Assembly (NCBI GenBank): GCA_903822375.1
Contig: CAIJOU010000583.1
Span: forward strand, 1 to 6,233
Direction: 5' to 3'
From: Candidatus Hydrogenedentota bacterium
Lineage (GTDB): Bacteria > Hydrogenedentota > Hydrogenedentia > Hydrogenedentales > CAITNO01
Length of the DNA stretch: 6,233 nucleotides
Under the pieces are notes generated by a model. It did no database searches. It was given only the letters and a program-made list of their open reading frames with translations, and was not told where the DNA came from. The position numbers and the translations under genes were made by a program. Below are positions 1 to 5,618 of this stretch, piece after piece. The first letter of the stretch is position 1. Each line of letters starts with the position of its first letter.

Positions 1-580
1 CCAGCAGCAGCAGCACAAAGGGAAAGGTCACCACCATGGGCTTGCACAAAAAACCTAGCAGAAACATTGCCGCCGTGGCCAAATAGCGCGGTAGACTTGG
101 ACGCTGCCGGTGCCAGACGTAGGCGGCCAGCCCCCCCGTCCAGAAAAACATGCTCAGCACGTCCTTCCGTTCGGCCACCCAGGCCACCGACTCAACATGC
201 AGGGGATGAACGGCAAACAGGGCGACCGCCAGCGCGCTGGGCCATGCGCGCCGGGTCATGCGTGCAAGCACCAGAAAGAGCAGGATTGAATTAAGCGTGT
301 GGAAGACAAGGTTGGTAAGATGGTGTCCCCACGGATGTAGCCCGTAGAGATTGCAGTCCAGCATGTGGCTCATCCAGGTGAGCGGATGCATGTACATGGC
401 GCGTTCGGTGGTGAACGCCCAGACGACGTTGGCCCAGCTCAATCCATCCTGCACGACCAGATTGTCGGTGACGTACAGGCCGTCGTCATAATTGACAAAA
501 TCATGGGCAAGGGTTTGGCCGTATATCGCCAGACAGCACGCTGCGAGACCCAGGCAAATCAACCAGTTTCTGCGATTCAC
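1..580 (-). CDS. TMTC-like / DUF1736-type multi-pass membrane protein, probable GT-C glycosyltransferase (N-terminal part, cut by window edge)
   Basis: I translated this frame by hand: 193 codons stay open to the left edge, so the C-terminus is missing. A hydrophobic segment at residues 6-24 is followed by FVNYDD (28-33), HPLTWMSHMLD (65-75), GHHLTNLVFHTLN (85-97) and HPLHVESVAWVAERKDVLS (125-143), then membrane segments near 88-106, 143-156 and 168-193. These blocks are typical of the bacterial relatives of TMTC/O-mannosyltransferase-like proteins, which usually carry about ten membrane helices and then C-terminal TPR repeats; that part would lie outside the window. The acidic NYDD after the first helix fits the catalytic loop of GT-C enzymes (family knowledge, not tested here). 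The chosen start is GTG 580-578, with GGAG at 594-591 ten nt upstream, giving an N-terminus of normal family length. GTG 589 is too close to that site, and ATG 640 would add 20 unlikely residues without a visible ribosome site. The family call is firm; the sugar substrate is unknown. Confidence 0.85.
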   Translation of the reverse strand, partial: MNRRNWLICLGLAACCLAIYGQTLAHDFVNYDDGLYVTDNLVVQDGLSWANVVWAFTTERAMYMHPLTWMSHMLDCNLYGLHPWGHHLTNLVFHTLNSILLFLVLARMTRRAWPSALAVALFAVHPLHVESVAWVAERKDVLSMFFWTGGLAAYVWHRQRPSLPRYLATAAMFLLGFLCKPMVVTFPFVLLLL

Positions 581-705
581 AAATAGCACTCTCCGGCACG
601 GGGTTGACCAGGGGAGGACGGGAAGACTTCCGACAAGCATGGGGCCATTGCCCAAACAGCAGCCAAAATGGAACGCCAAACCAAACGGCAACCCAGCACG
701 TGGTC

Positions 706-734
706 AGTGTAAATAAAGGGCATGGGGAATGCAA
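706..734 (-). promoter_or_regulatory. Weak sigma70-like promoter candidate for the membrane glycosyltransferase gene
   Basis: Read on the minus strand, TTGCAT (734-729) and TACACT (711-706) are separated by 17 bp. The match to the -10 consensus is 4/6 and to the -35 only 3/6, so the spacing is the best argument. It would leave a leader of about 120 nt before GTG 580. This could easily be chance. Confidence 0.2.
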
Positions 735-799
735 TAAGGTCCTCTTGACAGCCGCCCGTTTTCCTGCGCGCATGCATGGGTTGGGCACGCGGCTGTAAG

Positions 800-826
800 T
801 TGCCGGGAAGGTTATGGCAGTATAGT
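800..826 (+). promoter_or_regulatory. Sigma70-like promoter candidate for the DapA-like gene
   Basis: TTGCCG (800-805, 4/6 to the -35 consensus) and TATAGT (821-826, 5/6 to the -10 consensus) lie 15 bp apart, two short of the best spacing. The position, about 55 nt before the start codon, is sensible. A second TTGACA at 745-750 has no -10 partner at the right distance. Confidence 0.35.
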
Positions 827-881
827 GGCGATCGGGCCGGTCCTCCCGACGGCCACTCCAACCCCCAAAAGGAAGCCAAAC

Positions 882-1862
882 ATGAACGTTCCGAAGTACG
901 TCAGCGGTTCCATAGCCCCCACGTTCACCGTGTTCCAGCAGGACGGCAGCATCGACGAGCAGGGCCAGCGCAATTTCCTGGATTTCCTGCTGCAGTCCGA
1001 CGCCATCCGCTGCTTCTTTGTGCGCTCGGGCATGGGCCTCATGTACACCTACAGCATGGAAGACACAAAGCAGATGGCGCGGCTCGCGTGCAGCCACATC
1101 AACGGCCGGTCGGCGGTTATCGTGGGGTGCAGCGGCATCTGGGACCGCAATTATGACCGTCTGCCCGACCCGAACCTCTATCTGGCACAGGGCATCGAAC
1201 TGGGCAAGGACGCGCTCGACAGCGGCGCCGACGGCGTGGTGTACACCGTGCCCGAGGGGCTGCTGCCGCAGAACGGCGAAAGCATCAGCGATATGCTGCT
1301 GCGTTACTTCCAGCGCGTTTGCGCCGAAGTGCCGGGGCCGGTGTTCATCTACCAGCCGCCCGGAACGAAGGCCGAGTACATGATGACGCCCGAACTGCTG
1401 GGGCAGTTGGCGGACATCGACAATCTGGTCGGAACCAAGGTCTCCACTCCCGAAGCCCACTATATGTACGAGTTGGTCCGCGCCACGCGCGGCAAGGATT
1501 TCGCGTACATCGTCGGCCATGAGATGGTGTTCTATGCGGGCCTCGTCATCGGCGTGCGCGCCTGCATCGGCCAGGGCACGACGGTTAACCCGCAGATCTT
1601 CCGCGCCATGCTGGCCGCCTATGACAAGGGCGACTGGGCCGGGGTGCTGCGCGCGCAGGATTCCATCAACAACATGTGCAAGTACAGCCCCAACCCGGTC
1701 GATTTCATGAAGAAATACGCCACCGAGAAGGGCTTCCCGACGCCGCTGTTCGACCGGTCGCAAAAGAGCAACCCCTATGCCGGCGACCGCGTGGCCATCA
1801 CGCAGGAAGAGTACGACCGGTTCAAGCCAATCTACGAAGCGGAACTGGCAAAGTTCGCCTGA
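882..1862 (+). CDS. Dihydrodipicolinate synthase / N-acetylneuraminate lyase superfamily protein with divergent active-site motifs
   Basis: A 326-residue protein, close to the usual 290-310 of this class I aldolase (TIM-barrel) family. N-terminal GSIAPTFTVFQQDGSID (9-25) matches the family opening of APxxTxF followed by DGxID. Tyr157 in FIYQPPG and Lys186 in LVGTKVSTPEA sit where the catalytic tyrosine and Schiff-base lysine belong. The usual GTTGE motif after strand 2 is replaced by SGMGL (49-53), and the arginine of the DapA YNVPxRTG motif is Thr162. An aldolase or lyase on a 2-keto acid is therefore likely, but lysine biosynthesis is doubtful and the substrate is unknown. ATG 882 is chosen because AAGGAAG (869-875) lies six nt upstream and the family motif begins soon after; the upstream GTG at 825 would add 19 low-complexity residues. 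It appears monocistronic: a divergent gene lies upstream and a strong hairpin follows the stop. General class certain, specific role open. Confidence 0.9.
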   Translation: MNVPKYVSGSIAPTFTVFQQDGSIDEQGQRNFLDFLLQSDAIRCFFVRSGMGLMYTYSMEDTKQMARLACSHINGRSAVIVGCSGIWDRNYDRLPDPNLYLAQGIELGKDALDSGADGVVYTVPEGLLPQNGESISDMLLRYFQRVCAEVPGPVFIYQPPGTKAEYMMTPELLGQLADIDNLVGTKVSTPEAHYMYELVRATRGKDFAYIVGHEMVFYAGLVIGVRACIGQGTTVNPQIFRAMLAAYDKGDWAGVLRAQDSINNMCKYSPNPVDFMKKYATEKGFPTPLFDRSQKSNPYAGDRVAITQEEYDRFKPIYEAELAKFA

Positions 1863-1887
1863 GAATTTAGAATACAGAAGAAACGCC

Positions 1888-1926
1888 AACCGGGTGCGGA
1901 CATATTGTCCGCACCCGGTTCTCTTG
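1888..1926 (+). terminator. Strong hairpin, probable terminator of the DapA-like gene
   Basis: The arms 1888-1902 (AACCGGGTGCGGACA) and 1906-1920 are perfect reverse complements, giving a 15-bp stem with a three-base TAT loop, starting 25 nt after the stop codon. The following tail (TTCTCTTGT) is only moderately T-rich, so it may be a weak intrinsic terminator, or it may mainly protect the 3' end of the mRNA. On the other strand the stem is followed by GGCGTTTCTTCTG, so it could also stop read-through from the convergent operon. Confidence 0.55.
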
Positions 1927-1950
1927 TGTAGGCCGATTCTCTTGTGTAGG
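1919..1950 (+). repeat. 14-nt direct repeat, two copies
   Basis: TTCTCTTGTGTAGG occurs at 1919-1932 and again exactly at 1937-1950, so the two starts are 18 nt apart. The first copy overlaps the end of the terminator stem and the second runs into the next hairpin, so a short tandem duplication at the base of the hairpins is likely. Confidence 0.8.
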
Positions 1951-1969
1951 ACAGCCGCCCCCGGCTGTC
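1950..1969. repeat. Short inverted repeat, 8-bp stem
   Basis: GACAGCCG (1950-1957) pairs perfectly with CGGCTGTC (1962-1969) across a CCCC loop. There is no T-tract after it. Its ACAGCC core recurs in the larger element about 50 nt downstream, which suggests a shared repeat family rather than a second terminator. Confidence 0.6.
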
Positions 1970-1997
1970 AGCATTGGAATATTCGTAAGCGCCGCAG

Positions 1998-2073
1998 GGG
2001 TACAGCCACCGATTTTCGTGCGGGGATGCAGTTCGCCGGAGAAACCCCTGACCGGAAATCGGTGGCTGTACCC
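1998..2073. repeat. 76-nt element with 18-bp perfect terminal inverted repeats
   Basis: The arm at 1998-2015 (GGGTACAGCCACCGATTT) is the exact reverse complement of 2056-2073. Pairing continues inward to 2018/2053 with one G-T pair, giving about 21 bp and a 34-nt loop; the loop holds GGGG (2022-2025) and CCCC (2045-2048) that could extend the fold. No clear target-site duplication flanks it and it has no coding potential. It could be a REP/MITE-like dispersed repeat, or a structured 3' RNA. The copy number elsewhere in the genome is unknown. Confidence 0.7.
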
Positions 2074-2101
2074 GAGTCCGCCCGACGAAACGTGGGTTCA
2101 C

Positions 2102-2114
2102 GGGTACAGGCACC
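2102..2114 (+). repeat. Near-copy of the inverted-repeat end
   Basis: GGGTACAGGCACC matches the start of the preceding element's left arm (1998-2010) at 12 of 13 positions, 104 nt further on. No matching second arm is seen, so it may be the remnant of another copy. Confidence 0.4.
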
Positions 2115-2189
2115 TCTTCCCGATTTGGGATGGTGTTGGCATAGACGAAGTCTTTGGCGGGAACAGGATGCCAGTCCCCTTGCCCGCCG

Positions 2190-2210
2190 ATCTCAAATCT
2201 CAAATCTCAG
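2190..2210 (+). repeat. 7-bp tandem repeat, three copies
   Basis: ATCTCAA is repeated at 2190-2196 and 2197-2203, followed by ATCTCAG at 2204-2210. It ends ten bases before the stop codon of the permease gene, in its 3' untranslated region. It is too short to call functional. Confidence 0.7.
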
Positions 2211-2220
2211 AGTTCCGATT

Positions 2221-3426
2221 CTACTCGTAGCGCAGGGCGACAACCGGGTCCACGCCGGCGGCCTTGACCGCGGGGTAGACGCCGAAGAAGATGCCCACGG
2301 CAAGGCTGAACACGAACGCGGTGGTCGCGGACCACAGGGAGATGCCGATGGGCAGGCTGGGGTAGAAGGCGTGCAGCCCGAACGCGCCCGTGGCGCCCAA
2401 GCCGATGCCGATGGTGCCGCCGAGCAGGCTGAGCGTCACGGCCTCAATGAGGAACTGGAAGGCGATGTCGAAGCGGCGCGCGCCGACGGCCATGCGTATG
2501 CCGACCTCGCGCGTGCGCTCGCGCACGGACACCAGCATGATGTTCATGATGCCGATGCCGCCGACGAGCAGCGAGATGGACGCAATGCCCGCCAGCATAA
2601 GCTTCAGCATGTCAAATATGCGCGTAAACGCGCCGAGCATGCCGTTCTGGTCGGTGATGGTGAAGTCCTCGTTGTTGTCAAAAGCGCTCATCATGATCGT
2701 GCGGACCGACTTCTGGGCGCGCTTGATGTCCTCCTGGGTGCGCGCCGAGCAAAGGATTTCGAAGAGCTCCTTGCGGTTGAACAGTTCCTGGGAACTGGGC
2801 AGCGGGATGATGCAAATGTCGCCCAGGTCTATGCCGAGCGCCATGCCGCGCTCCTCCAGAATGCCCACGACCATGTGCTTGGACCCGTTGACGGTCACGC
2901 GCTTGTACAACGCGTTCTCGTCGCCGAACAGCTCGCGCTTGAGCGTGACGCCGATGACGCAGACGCGGTTGTTCCGTTCAATGTCGCGGTCGGTGATGAA
3001 CCGGCCAATCTGGGTGTAAAGCTGGCGCACGCGGTCGAAGTCGGGGGTGGTGCCGAAGGTGAGCACGCTGCGCGAGCGCTTGCCGTAGCGGACCTGGGTC
3101 AGGCCCATGATGTTGGCGGCCACACCGGTCACGCCCGCCGCCTTGCGCTTGATGGTCTTGGCGATTTCGTAGGTGAGCTTGTGGTTGCTGCCGGCCGTGA
3201 TGGGGACGATGCCGACCGTTTCCTGCTTGCCCGGCGTGATGATCAGGATGTTGCTGCCCATCACGGCGAACTCTTTCTGCACGTAGGCCTGCACCGACTC
3301 GCCCAGCGCCACGAGCAGAATCACGGACATGACGCCGATGATCACGCCGAGCGTGGTCAGCAGCGACCGCACCTTGTTCTGGGCGATCGAGTGAATGGCC
3401 GTTAAGAAGTGGTCCAAACCGCGCAT
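2221..3426 (-). CDS. MacB-like ABC transporter permease (MacB_PCD + FtsX domains)
   Basis: A 401-residue inner-membrane permease of the MacB/LolC/FtsX (type VII ABC, mechanotransmission) family, lacking the fused ATPase found in E. coli MacB. The N-terminus has the family stretch NKVRSLLTTLGVIIGV (17-32) and one membrane helix (about 21-41). A periplasmic domain (about 45-265) follows, then three helices near 275-299, 325-349 and 365-387. The hallmark GGIGIMNIMLVSV (289-301), followed by RERTREVGIRMAVGAR (302-317), is intact, and the end DPVVALRYE is typical. The start ATG (3426-3424) overlaps the adaptor's TGA by one base. A GGAGG at 3444-3440 is 13 nt away, rather far, so translational coupling is likely. 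It is last in the operon. The substrate cannot be read from sequence: macrolide, lipoprotein, peptide or siderophore export are all possible in this family. Confidence 0.95.
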   Translation of the reverse strand: MRGLDHFLTAIHSIAQNKVRSLLTTLGVIIGVMSVILLVALGESVQAYVQKEFAVMGSNILIITPGKQETVGIVPITAGSNHKLTYEIAKTIKRKAAGVTGVAANIMGLTQVRYGKRSRSVLTFGTTPDFDRVRQLYTQIGRFITDRDIERNNRVCVIGVTLKRELFGDENALYKRVTVNGSKHMVVGILEERGMALGIDLGDICIIPLPSSQELFNRKELFEILCSARTQEDIKRAQKSVRTIMMSAFDNNEDFTITDQNGMLGAFTRIFDMLKLMLAGIASISLLVGGIGIMNIMLVSVRERTREVGIRMAVGARRFDIAFQFLIEAVTLSLLGGTIGIGLGATGAFGLHAFYPSLPIGISLWSATTAFVFSLAVGIFFGVYPAVKAAGVDPVVALRYE

Positions 3427-4661
3427 CAGTCGTCCAGCGCCTCCACCACCTGCACCTTGGCGCCGTCCTTGAGCGCCTTGATCGAGATCGACGTGATGAT
3501 GGTGTCGCCCACCTGGAGACCGCCGAGAATCTCGCGCTGGTCCCAGTTGCCGATGCCGGTCTTCACGTCATGCTGCACGGCGCGGTCGCCGTCCACCACG
3601 TAGGCGTAGCGGTCGCGCACAAGCGCCTCGCTGGGCACGAACGGCACGTCCTCTTTCTTGTCGGTGATGATGGTCACATCGGCCGACATGCCGGGCCGGA
3701 ACTTGTCCGCGCCCTCGTCGATGCTGACCTTGCACAGCAGGCTGCGGCTGAGCTGCTCGGCCACGGTGACCACCGGACTGATGTAGGTGAGCGTGCCCTT
3801 GAATATCTTGCCGGGCATGGAGTCGATTTCGATTTCGGCCGGCTGGCCGATCTTGAGCGCTTCCAGGTTGGCCTCGTCGAAAGGCGCCTCAATGTGGGCG
3901 CCTTCTGACTGCACCATGTAAAGCACGGGCATGCCCATGACCACCGCCTCGCCCAACTGGCAGATAACCTTGGCCACGACCCCGGCGAAGGGCGCGCGCA
4001 CAAAGCACTTGTCGCGCATGGCCTCGGCGGTGTTCAGGGCCGCCTTGAGCTGCTCGATATTCGCCTCGGCGATGTGCACGTCCTCGTCGCGCACGAGCGC
4101 CTCGCGCTGGCCCGCCTCGGCGGCCGCCTTTGCGTCATGCGCCGATTTGAGCGCCAGTGACGCCTTGTCATAGTCGCTTTGCGAGATGGCCTGTTTTTCG
4201 GTCAGTGCCTTGACGCGGTTGAAGTCGGCCTGGGCCAGTTCCAGGGTGGATTCGGCGCTGCGCATTTTTATTTCCGCCACCTCGCGCGCGGTCTGCGCCG
4301 CGATGCGCGCCTGGCTGATGCGCGATTCGCCCACCTTCTGGTTGGCCAGGGCCAGTTCCACCTGCGCATCGAGTTCCGCATGGGCCAGTTCCAGCAGCGG
4401 CGCACCCTCGGGGACGATGTCGCCCTCCTTGACATGCACCGCCGCCACGGTGCCGATGCCGCCCGCGGCCACCTTGGCCGTCTTCGGCGGCGTCACGGTG
4501 CCCGACGTGATCGCGGCCACCGTCTCGGTCACCATGCCGCGCGTCACCTTGGTTACGGTAACCTTCACGGGAATCTCGCGCATGCTGTAGGCCACGCCGC
4601 CGGCCACGGCGCCGCCGACAAGCACCAACCAGAACAGGGTGCGTATTATGCTTTTGATCAT
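3426..4661 (-). CDS. MacA/HlyD-type periplasmic adaptor (membrane fusion protein)
   Basis: A 411-residue adaptor that would bridge the inner-membrane permease to an outer-membrane channel. It begins with an N-terminal membrane anchor (about 8-26) and no lipobox. Next comes the first lipoyl half (about 64-92), a long alanine/glutamate-rich alpha hairpin (about 95-215, helix-loop-helix turning near 155-163), the second lipoyl half with VRAPFAGVVAKV (221-232), a beta-barrel (about 255-332, ending FRPGMSADVTI) and a membrane-proximal domain to the C-terminus (PSEALV at 343-348). Length and order are normal for MacA-like proteins. ATG 4661 overlaps the ATPase stop as ATGA, and AAGG (4676-4673) lies 11 nt upstream, so coupled translation is likely. 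It is the middle gene of the operon; the order ATPase-adaptor-permease differs from the classical macA-macB layout. No TolC-like gene is visible nearby. Confidence 0.94.
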   Translation of the reverse strand: MIKSIIRTLFWLVLVGGAVAGGVAYSMREIPVKVTVTKVTRGMVTETVAAITSGTVTPPKTAKVAAGGIGTVAAVHVKEGDIVPEGAPLLELAHAELDAQVELALANQKVGESRISQARIAAQTAREVAEIKMRSAESTLELAQADFNRVKALTEKQAISQSDYDKASLALKSAHDAKAAAEAGQREALVRDEDVHIAEANIEQLKAALNTAEAMRDKCFVRAPFAGVVAKVICQLGEAVVMGMPVLYMVQSEGAHIEAPFDEANLEALKIGQPAEIEIDSMPGKIFKGTLTYISPVVTVAEQLSRSLLCKVSIDEGADKFRPGMSADVTIITDKKEDVPFVPSEALVRDRYAYVVDGDRAVQHDVKTGIGNWDQREILGGLQVGDTIITSISIKALKDGAKVQVVEALDD

Positions 4662-5365
4662 CGTTGTTTCTGCCTTATGTCGCTCACTATCTTGCCGTCC
4701 CGGAAGCTGATGACACGCTGGGCATGCGCGGCCACCTCGGGTTCATGGGTCACCATCACGATGGTGTGCCCCTGCTGGTGAAGTTCTTTGAATATGGCGA
4801 GTATGGCGTCGCCGCTGTGCGTGTCCAGATTGCCTGTCGGCTCGTCCGCGAAAATGATGCTTGGCTTGTTCACCAGCGCGCGGGCAATGGCCACACGCTG
4901 ACGCTGGCCACCCGAAAGCTCCGAGGGCCGGTGCCCCATGCGCTGGGACAGGTCCACCGCAGCCAGCGACTCCGTGGCGCGCCGGGTGCGGTCACGCCGG
5001 GGCACACCGGTGTACAGCAGGGGCAGTTCAACATTGTCCAGCGCCGTGCTGCGCGCCAGAAGGTTGAAATTCTGAAAGACAAAGCCGATTTCACGGTTGC
5101 GGATTTGGGCCAATTGATTTTCGCTGAATTCGCTCACTTTGTGGCCGTTCAGCCAGTATTCGCCCATGGTGGGTCGCGAAAGACAGCCCAGAATGTCCAA
5201 AAAGGTCGTTTTGCCCGACCCGGACGGCCCCATGATCGCCGCATAGGTGCCCCGTTCTATGTCCAAAGACACGCCATCCAGGGCATGCAAAGAATCCAAG
5301 CCCATGGTGTATACTTTATGCAAATCACGTACCGTGATGAGGCTGTCGCCGCCAGAAACGCTCAT
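4658..5365 (-). CDS. LolD/MacB-type ABC transporter ATP-binding protein
   Basis: A 235-residue nucleotide-binding subunit with every ABC motif. Numbered from ATG 5365 these are Walker A GPSGSGKT (46-53), the Q-loop glutamine in FVFQNFNLL (98), signature LSGGQRQR (150-157), Walker B IIFADE (170-175), the D-loop NLD after PTG, and the switch histidine in MVTHEPE (207). Near the N-terminus, LITVRDLHKVYTMG and HALDGVSLDIERG are typical of the LolD/MacB/SalX group, which drives permeases with large periplasmic domains. Start choice: ATG 5365 gives the usual eight-residue lead. ATG 5383, with a weak GGGG before it, would add six residues. The frame stays open to 5716, but that part lies under the divergent lipoprotein gene and has no family similarity. 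It is first in the operon, so the promoter must lie to the right; I could not find a convincing one. Confidence 0.94.
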   Translation of the reverse strand: MSVSGGDSLITVRDLHKVYTMGLDSLHALDGVSLDIERGTYAAIMGPSGSGKTTFLDILGCLSRPTMGEYWLNGHKVSEFSENQLAQIRNREIGFVFQNFNLLARSTALDNVELPLLYTGVPRRDRTRRATESLAAVDLSQRMGHRPSELSGGQRQRVAIARALVNKPSIIFADEPTGNLDTHSGDAILAIFKELHQQGHTIVMVTHEPEVAAHAQRVISFRDGKIVSDIRQKQR

Positions 5366-5618
5366 GGCCGCGTATGGTAGCATATCGGCATGCCCCGAGG
5401 CACGTTGGTGGTACCTATTGGACGCACTGAAACTCGGCGCGGAAGATGAAATCATCGGCGCGCCCCGAACCGGCCCCGTTCCTGCGGGAAAATCCACCGT
5501 GACTGCGGGATCATCCGGGCTTGACCGGTGGCCCGTTTCTGCCGGTGGAGGTATCCCGGCAGACAACGCCTTCCGTGGCACAGGACCGCAGTTCACCATT
5601 GTGAACAAGGATTCATTC
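5366..5618. other. Divergent intergenic region between exporter operon and lipoprotein
   Basis: This region of about 250 bp must hold the promoters of the minus-strand operon and the plus-strand lipoprotein. I find no good -35/-10 pair on either strand: TTGACC at 5521-5526 has no -10 partner at 16-18 bp. One 8-bp inverted repeat, TCTGCCGG (5538-5545) with CCGGCAGA (5556-5563), has a 10-nt loop. Open frames running in from both sides have no family resemblance and are judged chance. Confidence 0.5.
5591..5606. promoter_or_regulatory. Palindrome just upstream of the lipoprotein ribosome binding site
   Basis: GTTCAC (5591-5596) and GTGAAC (5601-5606) form a perfect 6-bp inverted repeat around CATT. 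It ends exactly one base before the AAGGA ribosome site (5607-5611). It could be an operator half-site pair or a small mRNA hairpin affecting translation; a chance occurrence is also possible. Confidence 0.3.

Larger units (their letters stand above)
581..881. other. Divergent intergenic region
   Basis: This stretch of about 300 bp separates the minus-strand membrane glycosyltransferase from the plus-strand DapA-like gene, so it should hold both promoters. Several short frames cross it, but none shows a recognisable protein or a good ribosome site. I see no tRNA, no riboswitch-like conserved core and no strong hairpin. The only signals are weak promoter-like hexamers on each strand, listed separately. 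Confidence 0.6.
1863..2220. other. Convergent intergenic region rich in inverted and direct repeats
   Basis: The region lies between the stop codons of two convergent genes. It contains, in order, a 15-bp perfect hairpin, a 14-nt direct repeat, an 8-bp hairpin, a 76-nt element with 18-bp inverted ends, a 13-nt near-copy of that end and a 7-bp repeat in three copies. A 123-codon minus-strand frame (2203-1832) runs through it, but it enters the neighbouring gene and looks like translated repeat. The individual elements are listed separately. Confidence 0.7.

Noticed and set aside
745..773. TTGACA at 745-750 as a -35 box for the DapA-like gene
   Set aside because: The hexamer is perfect, but at 16-18 bp spacing only GC-rich sequence without -10 character is found.
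501..1889. A 462-codon minus-strand open frame
   Set aside because: It is antisense to the DapA-like gene, whose catalytic motifs are clear. The antisense translation has no family motifs and is an artefact of high GC.
1888..2073. A CRISPR array
   Set aside because: The repeats differ from each other, are inverted rather than regularly spaced direct repeats, and no cas gene is present.
2156..2188. GGCGGG (2156-2161) with CCCGCC (2183-2188) as a terminator for the permease operon
   Set aside because: The stem is only 6 bp with a 21-nt loop, and no T-tract follows on the minus strand.
1832..2203. A 123-codon minus-strand frame through the intergenic repeats
   Set aside because: It covers all the inverted repeats and ends inside the DapA-like gene. 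It has no convincing ribosome site or protein family, so it is most likely translated repeat sequence.
1777..3405. A 542-codon plus-strand open frame
   Set aside because: It runs across the intergenic repeats and antisense to the MacB-like permease. Its composition is low-complexity and histidine/alanine/aspartate-rich, typical of a shadow frame.
5247..5618. A 124-residue N-terminal extension of the lipoprotein
   Set aside because: Part of it is antisense to the ATPase, and it would bury the clear signal peptide and lipobox that begin at ATG 5619.
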